Positions 1 through 8,856 of a stretch of DNA of 64,000 bases are shown here, piece by piece (the first letter of the stretch is position 1; each line of letters starts with the position of its first letter). The stretch is taken from the NCBI RefSeq assembly GCF_947250775.1, contig NZ_OX366349.1, forward strand, positions 62,001 to 126,000. The letters run 5' to 3'. The notes under the pieces are model-generated. The model was not told the DNA's origin. It saw only the letters and a list, made by a program, of their open reading frames with translations, and ran no database searches. Source of the stretch: Wolbachia endosymbiont (group A) of Rhinocyllus conicus (GTDB taxonomy: Bacteria; Pseudomonadota; Alphaproteobacteria; Rickettsiales; Anaplasmataceae). Both the position numbers and the translations under genes were made by a program.

Positions 1-179
1 TGCAGATAACCTAAATCTTTGCTCATATTTTTCCTATAATATACACTATGAGCTGTGGCTATAAGCTGTGTTTTATCGCTAAATGCTATGCCTATTTGCT
101 TTTCTCCCATGTCAAGGCACATTATGCGCTTATCTTTTGGAATAGACTTTAGAAACTCATCTGGATTTCTATGTAGCAT
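1..179 (-). CDS. ruvX: RuvX/YqgF-family nuclease, N-terminal part (runs off the window)
   Basis: Only about the first 59 codons are inside the window, read from ATG at 179 leftwards. The translation has the family's N-terminal RNase H-fold strand, with CLDMGEKQIGIAFSD matching the usual pattern D-x-G-x-(K/R)-x-I-G-V-A-x-SD. RuvX/YqgF proteins are small cytoplasmic nucleases linked to pre-16S rRNA 5' end maturation and were earlier called putative Holliday-junction resolvases. The C-terminal catalytic residues lie outside the window, so activity cannot be judged. It is transcribed divergently from gatB, and a 240-bp inverted-repeat element lies between the two. Confidence 0.75.
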   Translation of the reverse strand, partial: MLHRNPDEFLKSIPKDKRIMCLDMGEKQIGIAFSDKTQLIATAHSVYYRKNMSKDLGYL

Positions 180-199
180 CTATTAGACTTCCTTTAAAG

Positions 200-440
200 T
201 GACCTTACCCAGAAAAAGTAGAGAGAAAGTCAAGAAAATTTTTTACAAAAAGAATAATGAATCAAATTGCTCAGGAATGCAATAATTAATAGCAGAATGT
301 CTACGCTGTTTAATACACAGCTTCTAATTAAAACTCAACTGTATATTCTCTTCTTTTTGTCATTACTACTCCTTTTGAAAAAACATTTTTATTATAAAAA
401 AACGCCTTTTCTTTCTCTTCACTCTTTCTGGGTAAGGTCA
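200..440. repeat. 240-bp MITE-like element with ~30-bp inverted termini
   Basis: The left arm (about 200-229, starting TGACCTTACCCAGAAAAAGT) and the right arm (about 411-440) are imperfect inverted complements with about four mismatches in 30. The interior is AT-rich and holds only a short ORF (267-470) without recognisable features. A further copy of the right end lies at about 58999-59044. I see no clear target-site duplication. The structure suggests a non-autonomous mobile element, but the family is not identified. Together with flanking AT-rich sequence it fills the 180-553 gap; I see no promoter there that I would defend. Confidence 0.55.
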
Positions 441-553
441 TATTTTAATTACTATAGGTTAAAAAGTTAAGACAAAAAATAAAAATGTGGGTTTTGTTTT
501 GACTTTTTGTGTTAATTTTGCAGAATATTAAGATTATCATTTAAATAAAATAC

Positions 554-1978
554 ATGACGAAAGAGGATTGGGAAGCGGTAATTGGGCTTGAGGTGCACGC
601 TCAAGTTTCTTCTAATACGAAGCTATTTTCTAGCTCATCAACGGAGTTTGGTGCTGAGCATAACACTCAAGTTTCTCTAGTTGATGCGGCAATGCCAGGT
701 ACGCTGCCAATACTAAATTATTACTGCATAGAGCAAGCAATACGCACCGGTCTTGCACTTTCTGCAGAAATTAATAAGTATTCTTACTTTGATCGGAAAA
801 ATTATTTTTATCCTGATTTACCGCAAGGTTACCAGATAACCCAGTTTTTTGAGCCAATAGTTAAAAATGGTAGAGTATTTATCAACGACAATGAAAAGGA
901 AATAAGAATTGCGAGAATTCATTTAGAGCAAGATGCAGGAAAGAGCGTTCATGAGGAAAGCAAAACTTATGTGGATTTAAATCGTGCAGGGGTTGCTTTA
1001 ATGGAAATTGTTTCAGAACCAGATCTCCGTTCATCTGCGGAAGCTGCAGAATGCATGAAAAAATTGAGGCAGATTTTGCGTTACATTGGTTCATGTGATG
1101 GTGATATGGAAAAGGGATCACTTCGTTGTGATGCAAATGTTTCTGTCCGCCTAAAAGGCAGTAGCACATTTGGCACTCGTTGTGAGATAAAAAATCTGAA
1201 CTCGATACGTTATATTGTGCAAGCTATAGACTATGAAATACAAAGACAAATTGAAATTTTAGAAGGTGGGGAAGAAATAAGTCAAGATACCTTATTGTTT
1301 GACGTTGCTTCGGGAAAAACAAAAGTGATGCGAAACAAAGAAGATGCAAGCGACTATAGATACTTCCCTGAGCCTGATTTATTACCTGTTGAGGTAAGCC
1401 AGGAGAAAATTGATTTAATTCAATCATCTTTGCCTGAGTTGCCAGAGCAGAAAAAGCAGCGATACATTGAAAAATTAGGTATCAACGAATACGATGCAAA
1501 CGTCATTACTTCCGATAAGGCGATTGCTGATTACTTTGAGGAATTGATAAAAAAACATGATTCAAAGCTCGCGGTCACCTGGCTAACTGTAGAGCTTTTC
1601 GGTCGTTTAAATAAAGCAAATATTGATATTGTGAGCTCCCCAATCAAAGCAAATGCCTTGTTGGAACTCTTAGATTTTATCGTTGATGGAACAATCTCTG
1701 CTAAACTTGGCAAACAAGTATTCGATAGTATGTTTGAAACTGGCAAACCTGCATCTCTCATCATAGAAGAGCAGGACCTAAAGCAAATAACCGATAAAGG
1801 TCAAATATCAGAAGTTATCGACACAATCATCAATAACAACCAAGATAAAGTTCAAGAATACAAAAGCGGTAAAACAAAATTATACGGATTCTTTGTCGGC
1901 GAAGTTATGAAATCCACCAAGGGAAAAGCCAGCCCTGATATCGTGAATTCAATTTTGAGTGAAAGATTAAGTAATTAG
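554..1978 (+). CDS. gatB: Asp-tRNA(Asn)/Glu-tRNA(Gln) amidotransferase subunit B
   Basis: The 474-aa product matches GatB in length and motifs. The N-terminus reads WEAVIGLEVHAQV, followed by the DLPQGYQITQ, HLEQDAGKS and LNRAGVALMEIVSEPDLRS blocks, and a C-terminal YqeY/tail domain ends with KGKASPDIVNSIL. GatB binds the mischarged tRNA and carries out the ATP-dependent activation step in GatCAB, which makes Gln-tRNA(Gln) (and Asn-tRNA) by transamidation. This is the expected route in alphaproteobacteria that lack GlnRS. The gene stands alone here, as gatA and gatC are not nearby. The ATG at 554 is the first in-frame start before the conserved N-terminus. Confidence 0.97.
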   Translation: MTKEDWEAVIGLEVHAQVSSNTKLFSSSSTEFGAEHNTQVSLVDAAMPGTLPILNYYCIEQAIRTGLALSAEINKYSYFDRKNYFYPDLPQGYQITQFFEPIVKNGRVFINDNEKEIRIARIHLEQDAGKSVHEESKTYVDLNRAGVALMEIVSEPDLRSSAEAAECMKKLRQILRYIGSCDGDMEKGSLRCDANVSVRLKGSSTFGTRCEIKNLNSIRYIVQAIDYEIQRQIEILEGGEEISQDTLLFDVASGKTKVMRNKEDASDYRYFPEPDLLPVEVSQEKIDLIQSSLPELPEQKKQRYIEKLGINEYDANVITSDKAIADYFEELIKKHDSKLAVTWLTVELFGRLNKANIDIVSSPIKANALLELLDFIVDGTISAKLGKQVFDSMFETGKPASLIIEEQDLKQITDKGQISEVIDTIINNNQDKVQEYKSGKTKLYGFFVGEVMKSTKGKASPDIVNSILSERLSN

Positions 1979-2107
1979 TCACATTTTTTTATTTACATAA
2001 CAGCACATCTCGTAGATATTCTCAGATTTACGCTACGATATCTTTAATCTCATGACATATAATTTTATTATTTTTTTACCATTTGTCGGCACCATCTTTA
2101 AAATTAT

Positions 2108-2596
2108 GTGAGGTTGAGGATGCCTGTAAGATTATCCTGCTCGGCGGTTAAGCGCACCTTTCATGGTATTATGTATCAAGCGAGATGGCTAATGCTGTTT
2201 CCTAAACATGCAGTAGATAGAGAGTATTCTTTCCGCCTATTCACAGAGAAAAAATCAGCTAAGGATTTTGATGATATTGTTCTTCGGTATGAACAAGATG
2301 GGAAAATAGTACATAGATTCATACAAGTCAAGCACAGGCAGGGTAGGCACAAAAAGATCAGCATAGGTGACTTATTAACACCGGGAAAGAATGGTGCGTT
2401 TGGCTTAATAAAATATCTCATTGCTTATTTAAAGATCAAAAGTAGTGGAGAGTTTGAGGGTGAAACAGAGGATTTTGTCATTATTACAAATGATGATTTT
2501 GATTCCGCGGATTGGCTTTGTTGCATCGCTAGCTATGATGGATTAAAGATAAAAAAGATGGAGAATATCAGTAGCTTATTATTCTGGTATTTATAA
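2108..2596 (+). pseudogene. N-terminal fragment of nuclease-NB-ARC-ankyrin protein (cut by MITE)
   Basis: This reading frame holds the first ~135 residues of a larger gene and then runs into the MITE at 2514. The genuine part ends in NDDFDSAD. The likely start is GTG 2108 or, better placed after an AGG-rich stretch, ATG 2120. Residues about 55-75 (counted from GTG) show FDDIVLRY followed by FIQVKH. This D...QxK arrangement resembles PD-(D/E)XK nucleases of the Cap4 type found at the N-terminus of some STAND defence proteins. That similarity is by motif only. Removing the MITE and one 9-bp duplication joins this frame exactly to the 2827-5343 frame. Confidence 0.7.
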
Positions 2597-2839
2597 CAAG
2601 AACGGTCAGTGAATACCTAAATTTGAGTAAAAGAAATTTCACTACCACTCACTAATCCGGCTAAAATTCAAGAATTTCAATGCTTTAGCTATTTTCAATA
2701 GAATTAAGTTTATTAATATAAATAATAAATTACTATTCTTAAATTTGATCAGATTGATTGCAAAAAAACAAGATTTTCAATAGGTTGCTTATAATCCTAG
2801 CTATAGTTAGCCTTTCATAAGTAGCGATGCAACAAAGCC
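2514..2839 (+). mobile_element. 326-bp MITE, copy 1, with 9-bp target duplication
   Basis: The ends are perfect inverted repeats (GGCTTTGTTGCATCGCTA at the left, its complement at the right). CCGCGGATT is directly repeated at 2505-2513 and 2840-2848. The interior has no transposase. A second, apparently identical copy in opposite orientation is at 54915-55240. The first 13 bp of the ends are shared with the IS5-family elements in this window, which also make 9-bp duplications, so their transposase could mobilise this element. It sits inside the STAND/ankyrin gene. Confidence 0.92.
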
Positions 2840-5343
2840 CCGCGGATTCGACATCGCATCCAGTAAGAAAGCTGAGAATGATGCCGAGTGGGAAGAATAA
2901 AGGAAAGGAAATTTCAGTCATAAGAATAGACACACAAGATGAGTTTCTGGATGTAGGTGATGGTGTAAGATATAAATTTGATAATAGTATTATCTCATAC
3001 TTGCAGGAAAATAAGGATTTTGTAAAGCGTGAGGTAGGTAGAGAAGTCAGCGATAAAGAAATAGAAGACTTTTTAAATAAATTAGTATTTGCAGTCAATT
3101 TGCCAAGCGGAACTGAACTTAGTGAAATTATTAAGAGTGAATTGGGCAAGGAATTCAGCAATACTGATGCAAAGCACTTTTACAGCCGTTACCAGGAAGA
3201 AGTGCTGATTTTGCTGGAGAAAGAAGAAGAGGAGTTTCTATCATATGAGAAAGCAAAAGCTCTTCTTGAAGAAATAAGAGAGGAAATTTTAGGAGCGGTT
3301 TGGTTTGATGTAATAGAGCCAGTGGCATCTTTTACTGGCAGAGGCAGAGTGTTAACAGCTCTGCATAATGTGCTACAAAGAAGTGCAAAAAAACAAGCGG
3401 TGATATCGCAGGTTGCCTCTATTAGTGGTCTTGGAGGGGTAGGTAAGAGTGAGTTAGCTAGGAAATATGCTTACAAATATGGAAAGGATTATTACGGTAA
3501 TGTTATATGGATAAGTGCTGAAAACTCTAAGACTATGGAAAGTTCTTTTCTGGACTTAGCTAAAGATGATAAACTAGGCATTTCTCCCCAGGATAAGTAC
3601 GGAAATGACAAGATGATAGAAACTATTGTTAAAGAAACATATGCTTTCTTTGCAAGAAGGGGAAGGAAAAGCCTATTCATTTTTGATAATGCTGAAGGGT
3701 ATAAAGATATTAGTAAGTTTTTACCGCTCTCCTTGGATAATAAGCCCTATATTTTAATTACCTCTCGTAATAAGGGTTGGGGAATATCAGAAGATGAAGG
3801 AGAGATAAAAACAATACAGTTAGGTGTATTCAAAGAAACGGAGGCTTTGAAGTTTGTTAAGAGGGCTTTAAATATAAGAAATAATTTACAAGATGAAGAA
3901 ATAAAAAACCTAACAGAGGAATTACAATATTTCCCGTTAGCTTTAAAACAAGCAGCTGCATATATTAATGAAAAAAATGTTGTACTAAGTTATAGGGGTA
4001 AAGAAAAAATTGGTGTTAGTGACTATCTGAAAAGATATGAAGAAGAGGCAAAAAAGCTGCTTGATTTTGAACTCAAAAATAAAAGTGACCGTTATACTAA
4101 AACAACATTCATAACTTGGAAAATTACAATTGACGCTATAGCACAAAAAGAATGTGGTTTTGAAGCTTTGAGTATTCTGGAAATAATGGCCTACCTTGCT
4201 CCTGACAAGATTCGTATAGAAGAAATCTTTTCAAAATTAATAGCAGATGATGAAGAAAAGCTGTGGAATGCTGTTAAGTTACTCGATAGATATTCAATGA
4301 TTGACTTAAAAGAGGGAGTGGCAAACATTCACAGACTAGTGCAGAAAGTAACTGAGTTGAATTTACAAAAGGCAGTCCGGGAAGAAGAAGTTCTTAGAAA
4401 AGCTCTGGAATTGATAAATAGTGGTGATATAGCAATCAGTCACATTGTGTCTATTTGGGAATATGCAAGTAAATATGGTAAGTTGATTGATGATTTTTAC
4501 TTTAACTCATCTTGTATACATAGGAAACCATTTTTTATAAAGAAAAGTACTCCTTTGCACTTGCTTGCTGCAAGTGGTGATTTTAAAGCAATTAAGGCTA
4601 TACTCACACATATATCAACACATTTCCCAGGTAAATTGATAATGGCTGTTAATGTTGAAAATAATTCTGGTCATGCTCCATTACACTTTGCTGTTTATAA
4701 TGGAAGATTAGATGTAGTAAAGTACCTTGTTAGTAAAGGTGCTGACATTAGTGCTAAGAGCAAAGACGGCAGTACTCTGTTGCACTATGCTGCTCAGGGT
4801 GGAAGCTTGAATGTAGTAGAATACTTGATAGATGAAAAGGGTACAGACATTAACATAAAAGATAATGACGGTACAACTCCTCTACACTCGGTTGCTTATC
4901 TAGGCTACTTAGCTGTAGTGAAAAAGTTTATAGAGAAAGGAGCTGATATTAATTCTAGGGATATTTATTATAAAACACCTCTGCATTTAGCTGCTAGTAA
5001 TAGTGATTTAGATGTAGTAGAACATCTTGTAAACAAAGGCGCTAATGTCAATGCTATGGATAAAGATGGCTTGACTCCATTACACTGTGCTGTTTTTCGT
5101 GAAAATTTGGAAATAGTAGAATACCTTGCCGAAAAAGGTGTTAATACCAAGAACAAAGATGACGATACGCCACTACACTTTGCTGCCGTAATGGGAAAAG
5201 TTGCTGTGGCAAAAGTACTACTAAAACACAACGCCGATGTTAACGCTAAAAATAATGAAGGAAAAACAGCATTGTATTATGCAGCTAATAATAATCACCA
5301 AGAGCTTGTGGAATTGCTTTTAGCTCATGGTGCATCCTTATAA
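2827..5343 (+). pseudogene. NB-ARC ATPase + 8 ankyrin repeats (C-terminal 5/6 of interrupted gene)
   Basis: The open frame encodes 838 aa, but its first codon lies in the MITE terminus, so the natural protein begins in the 2108 fragment (joined length about 966 aa). Numbering from 2827, a STAND/NB-ARC P-loop ATPase spans about 165-400, with Walker A GLGGVGKSE at 201-209, Walker B LFIFDNAE around D287, an ITSRN sensor-like segment and FPLAL in the GLPL position. An all-helical region follows, then about 575-838 form eight ankyrin repeats (xTPLHxA...VVxYL). STAND proteins act as ligand-triggered switches, and the ankyrins would be the sensor. Whether the fragment is expressed is unknown; I see no ribosome-binding site ahead of 2827. 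Confidence 0.88.
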
Positions 5344-5434
5344 CTATTGAAATTTTGCATTTAATTTATAGCTCCGCTTCTATCAAGGCATAGAATGACG
5401 GAAGTGGGCTTTAATAGCTGTAGTACTATAGCTG

Positions 5435-5854
5435 TTATACTCCAAAAGTAAGTATTAGATATAACAAATAGAAGAAATTAGATAGAATGATTAAAGGGGC
5501 AAGGATATAAAGGTTTAACTTGAAATAACCTGATAAAATTTGAATCACACTTCCAAGTGCTGGCACCCATGAAAGTAATAAAGTTGCAAAAATTAGCAAA
5601 TTTTTTGTAACTTTTGGCATTGTATATTCGTTTTCTAATTTGTGGTATGATTTTCGTATAGAGATTGTTATTCTACCTAAGTACCAATTAACTATTCCAC
5701 CAAGGCTTGATCCTAGTACTCCAAAAAATAACATAAGTAGTAGATTGTGATGTGATCTAAAGTACAGCATAGCTTCAAACATAAAGCCTTGGTGTATAGG
5801 CAAGATTAACGATGATAATAGGCTATCTTTAAACAGCAGAAAGTAATCTTCCAT
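5435..5854 (-). CDS. Small DedA/YqaA-like membrane protein
   Basis: The 139-aa product is strongly hydrophobic with about four membrane segments. The stretch LGSSLGGIVNWYLGR resembles the re-entrant G-x-x-x-G...Y-x-G block of the DedA/SNARE-associated (YqaA/VTT) superfamily, whose members have roles in membrane lipid translocation and proton-linked homeostasis. At 139 aa it is the short YqaA-type rather than full DedA (~200 aa). It ends the minus-strand series exoD-cysS-yqaA, with six bases between it and cysS, which suggests cotranscription. The assignment is from pattern and topology, with moderate certainty. Confidence 0.7.
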   Translation of the reverse strand: MEDYFLLFKDSLLSSLILPIHQGFMFEAMLYFRSHHNLLLMLFFGVLGSSLGGIVNWYLGRITISIRKSYHKLENEYTMPKVTKNLLIFATLLLSWVPALGSVIQILSGYFKLNLYILAPLIILSNFFYLLYLILTFGV

Positions 5855-5860
5855 ATAAGT

Positions 5861-7234
5861 TTACCAAGTTGTTGTACCATCTTCATTGTCAGAAATTGTA
5901 ACCCCCATTTGTTTCAACTGATCCCTTATTTTGTCTGCAGTATCGTAATTTTTACTTTTTTTTGCAATTTTTCTTAAGTCTATCAACCTTTCTATTTCTT
6001 GATGATTTACATCCACAGCAAACCACTCTTGATAACTTGACTCAAGAAGACCAATAAATCTGGCACTCTTAACAAAACTCTCAGTTAATTTAAGCTTTTC
6101 ACTTTCATTACTCATTTTGTTAATTTTTGCAGCCATTTCATGCAGTATAGCTAGAGCTTCAGGAATGTTTAAGTCGTTTTTTAAAGCGTCTATAAAATCT
6201 TTAGAAATCTCTGCGTTACTTTCATCAATATTCGTTGTATCTAAGCCACGTAATAACCGATAAAATTTATTTAAGGTTTCCTGTGCATCAGAAATAACGT
6301 TTTCTGTCCAATCAAGTGGTTTTCTGTAGTGAGTTTTGAGCAGTGCATAGCGTATTACTTCACCCTTTATTCCACTATCTAGCAAATCTCTTACTTTGAC
6401 TATATTAAATAAGGACTTGCTCATTTTTTCTTCATTTACTGTAAGAAAGCCGTTATGTATCCAGTATTTTGCAAACATTGATCCAGCAAATGCAGACTTA
6501 CTCTGTGCAATTTCATTTTCATGGTGAGGAAATTGTAAATCTATGCCGCCACCATGAATATCAAAATCTTTGCCAAGATAAGCATATGACATTGCTGAGC
6601 ATTCTATATGCCATCCAGGCCTGCCCTCTCCCCATGGGCTATCCCAATAACTTGAAAGTTTGTAGTCAATATCACTTGCAGGCTTCCACAGTACAAAATC
6701 TCCAGGGTGCTTTTTATTTTCATTAACTTCAACTCTGCTACCTGGAACCAATTCATCAGTTTTTTTTCCTGATAAAGCACCATATTCATGGTAAGATTCT
6801 ATATTAAAATACACGTGTTTGTCAGATTCGTAAGCGTGGCCTGATTGCAGTAAATGTTCAATTAATTCTATAATATAATCTACGTTTTCCGTTGCTTTTG
6901 GTTCGTGTGTTGGCTCTTTACAATTTATGCTTTCCATATCATCATGAAAAGCTTTAATGTAATATGTGGTTATACTTTCTATGTTGCTATTTTTCTCACT
7001 TGCTGCATTGATTATCTTATCATCAATGTCGGTTATGTTACGCACATAGGTAACTTTGCCATAACAAAACTTAAGTAGCTGAAATAACACATCATACACA
7101 ACAACAGACCGTGCATTGCCTATATGTGCTGTGTCATATACTGTTGGTCCGCAAACATACATTTTCACATGATCTTTATCGATTGGTGTAAAAAGTTCCT
7201 TTTTTTTTGTTAAGGTGTTGTAAAGCCTAACCAT
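5861..7234 (-). CDS. cysS: Cysteinyl-tRNA synthetase
   Basis: This class I aminoacyl-tRNA synthetase charges tRNA(Cys). The N-terminus reads MVRLYNTLTKKKELF, followed by the zinc-ligand and HIGH regions (YVCGPTVYDTAHIGNARS), then WHIECSAMS, HHENEIAQS and the KMSKS loop (EEKMSKSLFN). A longer frame opens at 7267, but the conserved N-terminus starts at the ATG at 7234. That ATG overlaps the last 8 bp of the upstream exoD-like gene (ATGGTTAG), a typical arrangement for translational coupling. The length of 457 aa is normal for the family. Confidence 0.96.
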   Translation of the reverse strand: MVRLYNTLTKKKELFTPIDKDHVKMYVCGPTVYDTAHIGNARSVVVYDVLFQLLKFCYGKVTYVRNITDIDDKIINAASEKNSNIESITTYYIKAFHDDMESINCKEPTHEPKATENVDYIIELIEHLLQSGHAYESDKHVYFNIESYHEYGALSGKKTDELVPGSRVEVNENKKHPGDFVLWKPASDIDYKLSSYWDSPWGEGRPGWHIECSAMSYAYLGKDFDIHGGGIDLQFPHHENEIAQSKSAFAGSMFAKYWIHNGFLTVNEEKMSKSLFNIVKVRDLLDSGIKGEVIRYALLKTHYRKPLDWTENVISDAQETLNKFYRLLRGLDTTNIDESNAEISKDFIDALKNDLNIPEALAILHEMAAKINKMSNESEKLKLTESFVKSARFIGLLESSYQEWFAVDVNHQEIERLIDLRKIAKKSKNYDTADKIRDQLKQMGVTISDNEDGTTTW

Positions 7235-7883
7235 ATACGAAGCTTTTGAGAAAAGAAAATGCCCCAATGATAAGTTGTGGCCCTTTGACTACTACAACAA
7301 GAGTAAGCAATAGTCCGCACAATGATATTAAAACTCCCAATATGGATAGAAACCCATCTTTACTCATAATACCAAGTGAAATAAGAGTCGTACCAATTGC
7401 AGGAATAAAGTTGGTAAGAGGTAATGGAAGAGCTATTGATAATGCACAAAGCAACATTACAAAAGCTAAAATTTTTTCGCCAGGCCCATAGAAAATAAAA
7501 GACATTCTTGGTTTCATGAACTTTTCTATTTTTTTTAATGCTGGAGAAGTTTTCTCCACCACAAGAGCTAGTGTTGAACGCTGAAAAGATCTTCTTTCTA
7601 GCCAACTGGGCATCCAAGGAGAATCAAATCCAAATAGAAGCTGCAGTGAGAATAAGATTAAAGGTATAGAAAGAATAGTTGTATAACCAGGTGGAACCGG
7701 TATAGGCACCGATAGTGGCAAGGAGAAGATGATTATTAAAATACCAAAACCGCGCTCATGCAAAGCTGTTTTAATATCGAACAAAGTTACTTTATCGCTA
7801 TCATTGCTATTGGTATCTGCAACCTCTTTTAGAATATCAGAAGCTAGTTTATCACTTTTAGTCAACTTATCATTTTGTGACAC
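7227..7883 (-). CDS. ExoD-family membrane protein, paralogue 1
   Basis: The 218-aa protein has an N-terminal soluble segment (SDKLASDILKEVAD) followed by several hydrophobic helices with PLSVPIPVPPGYTTIL, the signature of the ExoD (exopolysaccharide synthesis) family. The biochemical role of ExoD is not established; it was named from rhizobial exopolysaccharide mutants. The neighbour at 7974-8630 is almost the same protein. Differences concentrate in the first 20 residues, around residues 110-160 and at the C-terminus. The gene ends by overlapping the cysS start by 8 bp. The last residues (SFVYG) differ from those of the paralogue (SFTTL). Confidence 0.85.
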   Translation of the reverse strand: MSQNDKLTKSDKLASDILKEVADTNSNDSDKVTLFDIKTALHERGFGILIIIFSLPLSVPIPVPPGYTTILSIPLILFSLQLLFGFDSPWMPSWLERRSFQRSTLALVVEKTSPALKKIEKFMKPRMSFIFYGPGEKILAFVMLLCALSIALPLPLTNFIPAIGTTLISLGIMSKDGFLSILGVLISLCGLLLTLVVVVKGPQLIIGAFSFLKSFVYG

Positions 7884-7973
7884 GAAAAACCCTTGATAAA
7901 AGTAATTCTTAACACAATTATTGTTTTATTTCAATATGCATTATTCATTTCGCGCTAGTACTTCATTCTTTTG

Positions 7974-8630
7974 TTAAAGTGTTGTAAAGCTTTTAAGAAG
8001 AGAAAGTGCTCCGGTTATAAGTTGTGGTCCTTTGACTATTACAACAAGAGTAAGCAACAACGCACACAATGACACTAAAACTCCCAATATGGATAGAAAC
8101 CCGTCTTTACTCATAATACCAAGTGAAATAAGAGTTGTGCCAATTGCAGGAAGGAAGTGAGTAAAAGGTAATGGAAGAGCTATTATTATTGCACAAAGCA
8201 ACATCATAAAAGCCAGAATCTTCTCACCAGGCCCATAGAAAATGAAAGATAGTCTTGGCTTCATGAATTTTTCTATTTTTTCTAATACAGGGGAAGTTTT
8301 CTCTACCACAAGAGCTAGTGTTGAACGCTGAAAAGACCTTCTTTCTAGCCAACTGGGCATCCAAGGAGAATCAAATCCAAATAGAAGCTGCAGTGAGAAT
8401 AAGATTAAAGGTATAGAAAGAATAGTTGTATAACCAGGTGGAACCGGTATAGGCACCGATAGTGGCAAGGAGAAGATGATTATTAAAATACCAAAACCGC
8501 GCTCATGCAAAGCCGTTTTAATATCGAACAAAGTTACTTTATCGCTATCATTGTTATTGGTATCTGCAACCTCTTTTAGAATATCAGAAGCTAGTTTTTT
8601 ATCTTTAGTTAGTTTCTCACTTTTTTGCAC
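7974..8630 (-). CDS. ExoD-family membrane protein, paralogue 2 (tandem duplicate)
   Basis: This 218-aa product is the same length as the gene immediately downstream and is roughly 90% identical to it, including the whole PLSVPIPVPPGYTT...SPWMPSWLERRSFQRS core. The period between the two genes is 747 bp. Similarity also extends into the upstream AT-rich leader (TTTCAATAT near 7930 and 8685), so the duplicated unit included regulatory DNA. The function is as for ExoD-family proteins: membrane-located and unknown in detail. Both copies are intact, which argues for either recent duplication or retained use of both. Confidence 0.85.
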   Translation of the reverse strand: MQKSEKLTKDKKLASDILKEVADTNNNDSDKVTLFDIKTALHERGFGILIIIFSLPLSVPIPVPPGYTTILSIPLILFSLQLLFGFDSPWMPSWLERRSFQRSTLALVVEKTSPVLEKIEKFMKPRLSFIFYGPGEKILAFMMLLCAIIIALPLPFTHFLPAIGTTLISLGIMSKDGFLSILGVLVSLCALLLTLVVIVKGPQLITGALSLLKSFTTL

Positions 8631-8802
8631 AATTATCCTTTAATCAAACTATTCCTTTTAAACTAACGTAATTATTGCTGTATTTCAATATACATTTATT
8701 ATTGTTAATTGTTAGAGTTAAAGTACAATCGTAATTTTGTCATTATACTTGCAGTTGGTGCAAATGAAGTTGTTTGTTACAGCATCAATGCAATACAGTT
8801 TT

Positions 8803-8834
8803 CCCTTGCGTGTTTTTTGGGCTACACGCAAGGG
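8803..8834 (-). terminator. 11-bp hairpin downstream of the metalloprotease gene
   Basis: CCCTTGCGTGT at 8803-8813 and its perfect complement at 8824-8834 enclose a 10-nt loop. On the minus strand it begins about 22 bp after the stop codon at 8857 and is followed by AAAACTG rather than a U run. It is therefore a stem-loop that may end or protect the transcript, not a textbook intrinsic terminator. Confidence 0.5.
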
Positions 8835-8856
8835 TTAAACTACCTATAAAAAAAAG

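Noticed and set aside
267..470. 67-aa ORF between ruvX and gatB
   Set aside because: It lies inside the 240-bp inverted-repeat element, is AT-driven and shows no protein-like features.
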